This document shows, piece by piece, positions 23,215 to 25,454 of a stretch of DNA of 25,454 nt; the stretch's first letter is position 1; each line of letters opens with the position of its first letter. The position numbers were made by a program, and so were the translations under genes. Source of the stretch: Anaerolineae bacterium (GTDB lineage: Bacteria > Chloroflexota > Anaerolineae > JAFGEY01); assembly GCA_016931365.1 (NCBI GenBank), contig JAFGEY010000068.1, forward strand, positions 1 to 25,454, in the 5' to 3' direction. Below the pieces are notes generated by a model. The model made no database searches. It was given only the letters and a program-made list of their open reading frames with translations, and was not told the DNA's origin.

Positions 23215-24503
23215 GCACCTATCGCGTCCCGTTCGGCAAAACTTACCTCGAATTCGACCTCTTACCCGGCATGCGCGGGCACCTGGCCGAGTCCAGACAT
23301 GTCCCGCCCATCCCCGACGTGTCGGCGGCCGTCGATGCAGCGCTGGCCGAGCCGGTCGGCTCGCCGCCCTTGCGCGGCCTGGCCCGGCCGGGCGACACCG
23401 TCTGCATTGTATTTACCGACAGCACCCGCGCCTGCCCTGACCATCTGCTGATCCCGCCCGTCTTGCGCGAGCTGGAACGGGCTGGCGTGCGCGACGAGGA
23501 TATCATCCTGTTGTGCGCGATCGGTATGCACCGCCCCAGCACGCACGAGGAAAAGGTCGCCAAGTTGGGCCGGACCGTGGTTGAGCGCTACCGGGTGATC
23601 GACAACGCGCCGCAGAACCCCGCCGCGCTGATCGATCTGGGCGAGGCAAACGGCATCCCACTATCAGTACACAAGACCGCGTGTGACGCTGATTTGCTCA
23701 TCGCAACGGGGATTGTCGAACCGCACCAGTACGCCGGGTATTCGGGTGGGCGCAAGACGGTCGCCGTCGGCGCGGCGGGTGAGGCATTGATCGCCTACAG
23801 CCACGGCCCGCGCTTCATCGACGACCCGAATACGCGTCTGGGTAAGATCGAGGGCAACCCCTTCCACGAGGCGATCACCGAAGCGGCGCTGCGTGCGGGG
23901 CTGCGCTTTATCGTCAATGCCGTGCTCGACGACAACGGGCGCGTGGTGTGCGTCATGGCCGGCGAGCCGGTCGAAACGCATCGCCGGCTGGTCGAGTTTG
24001 CGCGATCGATGTACGAGGTGTCCGTGCCGCAGCAATACGATATAGCTGTCGGCGGAGTAGGCTTTCCCAAGGATGCCAATCTGTACCAGGCTACGCGCGC
24101 ACCTTCGTACCTGCATTTTGCGCCGACGCCGGTGGTCAGGCCCGGCGGCTATTACATCACTCCGGCACGCTGCGAGGAGGGCGTCGGTGCGGGAGTGGGT
24201 GAGCAGCGCTTTCTGGCGGCCATGCGTAATGCGCCGGACGTACAGTTTATCCTCGACGACGCGCGTGCCAACGGCTACCCGCCCGGCGGGCAGCGCGCGT
24301 TTGTGATGGCCAAGGTATTGGAACAGTGCCAGGTGATCGTCGTCGGCAGCGGATGCCCGGATGTGGTACGCGCCTGCAAGCTGATCCCCGCCGCAACGAT
24401 GGAGGATGCGTTGCAGATTGTGGCACAAGACCTGGGGGCTGACCTGGATGTGTTGGTCGTGCCGCACGCGCTGCTGACACTGCCGGTGGTCAATCCGGCT
24501 TGA
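23211..24503 (+). CDS. larA: LarA family nickel-pincer racemase (lactate racemase-like)
   Basis: 430 residues, matching the LarA length (about 425). Family members interconvert 2-hydroxyacid stereoisomers, or related substrates, with a nickel-pincer nucleotide cofactor attached to a lysine. Residues equivalent to the L. plantarum active site are visible: D70 and R73 (FTDSTRACPD), H107 (IGMHRP), H172 and K182 (EPHQYAGYSGGRKTV, K182 being the cofactor lysine), H198 (YSHGP) and K288 (PKDANLYQ). The ATG at 23211 overlaps the HD gene stop by 4 bp, with GGAG about 6 nt upstream; the frame is open much further 5' but that part reads as a shadow of the HD gene. Cofactor-making genes larB, larC and larE are not in the window. 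Many LarA homologues act on substrates other than lactate, so 'lactate' is not assured. Confidence 0.92.
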   Translation: MSTYRVPFGKTYLEFDLLPGMRGHLAESRHVPPIPDVSAAVDAALAEPVGSPPLRGLARPGDTVCIVFTDSTRACPDHLLIPPVLRELERAGVRDEDIILLCAIGMHRPSTHEEKVAKLGRTVVERYRVIDNAPQNPAALIDLGEANGIPLSVHKTACDADLLIATGIVEPHQYAGYSGGRKTVAVGAAGEALIAYSHGPRFIDDPNTRLGKIEGNPFHEAITEAALRAGLRFIVNAVLDDNGRVVCVMAGEPVETHRRLVEFARSMYEVSVPQQYDIAVGGVGFPKDANLYQATRAPSYLHFAPTPVVRPGGYYITPARCEEGVGAGVGEQRFLAAMRNAPDVQFILDDARANGYPPGGQRAFVMAKVLEQCQVIVVGSGCPDVVRACKLIPAATMEDALQIVAQDLGADLDVLVVPHALLTLPVVNPA

Positions 24504-24518
24504 AGAAAGGAGATTCTG

Positions 24519-25076
24519 ATGGCAAAAAAAGCAAGCGAAGCGATCTACCAACTCAAAGTGACCCTTGAGGGGTTCCGGCCGCCCATCTGGCGGCGCATCC
24601 AGGTGCCCGACGACGTCACCCTGGCCCACTTGCACCTCATTTTGCAGACTGCGATAGGCTGGACCGATTATCACCTGCACATGTTCACCATTGATGGCGT
24701 CCACTATGGCGAACCCAGCCCAGAGGATTGGGAACCGGTCAAAAGCGAAAAGCGGTACCGGCTCAACCAACTGGTTGGCGAAGGAGGCCGATTTCGGTAC
24801 GAGTATGATTTTGGCGACAGTTGGGAGCACGGTATCCTCGTCGAAAAAGTCCTGCCTGCCGACCCGCAGGTCGAGTACCCTATTTGCATCAAAGGCAAAA
24901 TGGCCTGCCCGCCCGAAGATGTCGGTGGGACGTGGGGTTATGCCGATTTTCTGGAAGCGATCCAGAACCCTGAACATCCCGAGCACGACGAGATGCTCGA
25001 ATGGATCGGCGGCGAGTTCGACCCGCAGGCGTTCGATCTGGAAGAAGTGAATGCCGCGCTGCAAAATTATCGCTAA
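24519..25076 (+). CDS. pRiA4b ORF-3-like domain protein
   Basis: 185 residues, about the size of the single domain. The family is named after a plasmid gene and also occurs as a passenger in IS1096-type elements; its biochemical role is unknown. The typical parts are present: IYQLKVTLEGFRPPIWRRIQ (9-28), a TLAHLHLILQTAIGW stretch, YDFGDSWEH (96-104), CPPEDVGGTWGY (130-141) and HDEMLEWIGGEFDPQAFD (156-173). AGGAGAT lies 6 nt before the ATG. It starts 15 bp after the LarA-type gene and is followed after 9 bp by the Nudix gene, so it is embedded in the operon rather than in a transposon. No inverted repeats or transposase are nearby. Confidence 0.92.
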   Translation: MAKKASEAIYQLKVTLEGFRPPIWRRIQVPDDVTLAHLHLILQTAIGWTDYHLHMFTIDGVHYGEPSPEDWEPVKSEKRYRLNQLVGEGGRFRYEYDFGDSWEHGILVEKVLPADPQVEYPICIKGKMACPPEDVGGTWGYADFLEAIQNPEHPEHDEMLEWIGGEFDPQAFDLEEVNAALQNYR

Positions 25077-25085
25077 AGGAGCAAT

Positions 25086-25454
25086 ATGGCGATCAAAATC
25101 GAACAACTCGCGCCGTCAGACGCCGACCACTCGACCGGCCTGATCTTGTGCTGGCGCGACCACCTGCTCTTTGCGCTCGAAGACCGCCGCAACTGGCGCG
25201 ACCGGGGAGAGGCCCAGGTCGCCAAGCTGATCGGCATCGGCGGGCACCTGGAGGCGGACGAAACCTGGGCGCAGGCGGTGCGGCGCGAGGCGATGGAAGA
25301 AGCGGGGCTAGAGGTGACGTTGATCGATCCGGGCAAGACGCTGTTTTTTGACGGCGAAGGGCCGGCCCGGGACATCACCGCCGAGTTGAGCGAACCGCCG
25401 CCGCGCCCGCTGTTCATCTGGAGCGCGGTTTTCCGCTTTGGCCGCCCGCCGCAC
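25086..25454 (+). CDS. Nudix hydrolase, C-terminus beyond the window
   Basis: The first 123 codons are present and the frame is open to the edge. A perfect Nudix box lies at 53-75: G53-x5-E59-x7-R67-E68-x2-E71-E72-x-G74-L75 (GHLEADETWAQAVRREAMEE and on). These enzymes cleave nucleoside diphosphates linked to another group, for example damaged nucleotides, NADH or nucleotide sugars. The N-terminal TGLILCWRDHLLFALEDR strand resembles MutT-like members that recognise NTPs, but this is not enough to name the substrate. AAGGAG at about 25075-25080 overlaps the stop of the previous gene and lies 5-6 nt before the ATG, so co-transcription is likely. Confidence 0.9.
   Translation, partial: MAIKIEQLAPSDADHSTGLILCWRDHLLFALEDRRNWRDRGEAQVAKLIGIGGHLEADETWAQAVRREAMEEAGLEVTLIDPGKTLFFDGEGPARDITAELSEPPPRPLFIWSAVFRFGRPPH

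Noticed and set aside
24519..25076. pRiA4b ORF-3-like gene as part of a mobile element
   Set aside because: No transposase, terminal inverted repeats or target duplications are seen, and tight spacing to both neighbours indicates a chromosomal operon.
23664..25106. A 480-codon minus-strand open frame over larA and the pRiA4b-like gene
   Set aside because: It is antisense to two strongly recognised families and spans their gene boundary.

Overview
The window is a GC-rich bacterial chromosomal segment. It carries 17 complete protein genes and one gene cut by the right edge. Several traits point to a Chloroflexota (Anaerolineae-like) bacterium: long Thr/Pro-rich linkers after lipoprotein cysteines, an SH3b-glycosidase surface protein, a Val/Glu/Lys-rich stalk after the lipobox of one binding protein, and many Opp/Dpp-type transporter genes. 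This assignment is an inference from style; no rRNA or marker gene is present.

Left half (1-14588), solute import. A first plus-strand set encodes a Tat-type lipoprotein binding protein and two permeases (89-4415) with no ATPase genes in view. A minus-strand Cys-type sulfatase (4578-6062) converges on it. A second plus-strand set (6262-14535) encodes binding protein 2, two ATPases, binding protein 3 and two permeases. It ends at a strong intrinsic terminator (14551-14588). The sulfatase and the second set are divergent from a 199-bp region. In it I can place two back-to-back sigma70-type promoters, and a perfect 12-bp palindrome lies over the sulfatase -10 box. The gene set suggests uptake of peptides or oligosaccharides, possibly sulfated, with sulfate removal in the cytoplasm. 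The substrate cannot be read from the sequence.

Middle (14604-22292), all minus strand. In transcription order it holds a 1084-residue membrane-anchored multidomain protein (GH18-like region with a lost catalytic Glu, Ig-like segment, SH3b, clan GH-A glycosidase domain), a 438-residue lipoprotein with a paralogous GH-A domain, and then tldE and tldD. Hairpins separate the first three genes; tldE and tldD form a tight pair.

Right end (22518-25454), plus strand. A near-consensus promoter (TTGACA-N17-TATACT) drives a compact operon: an HD-domain hydrolase, a LarA-type nickel-pincer racemase overlapping it by 4 bp, a pRiA4b ORF-3-like protein and a Nudix hydrolase that runs off the window. All the LarA active-site residues I looked for are present, but no cofactor-synthesis genes (larB, larC, larE) are in view.

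No rRNA, tRNA, CRISPR array, insertion sequence or attachment site was recognised. The least explained structures are a tandem pair of 18-bp inverted repeats (12351-12384) in the gap before the second permease pair, the operator-like palindromes at the divergent promoters, and the HD-LarA-pRiA4b-Nudix gene combination.
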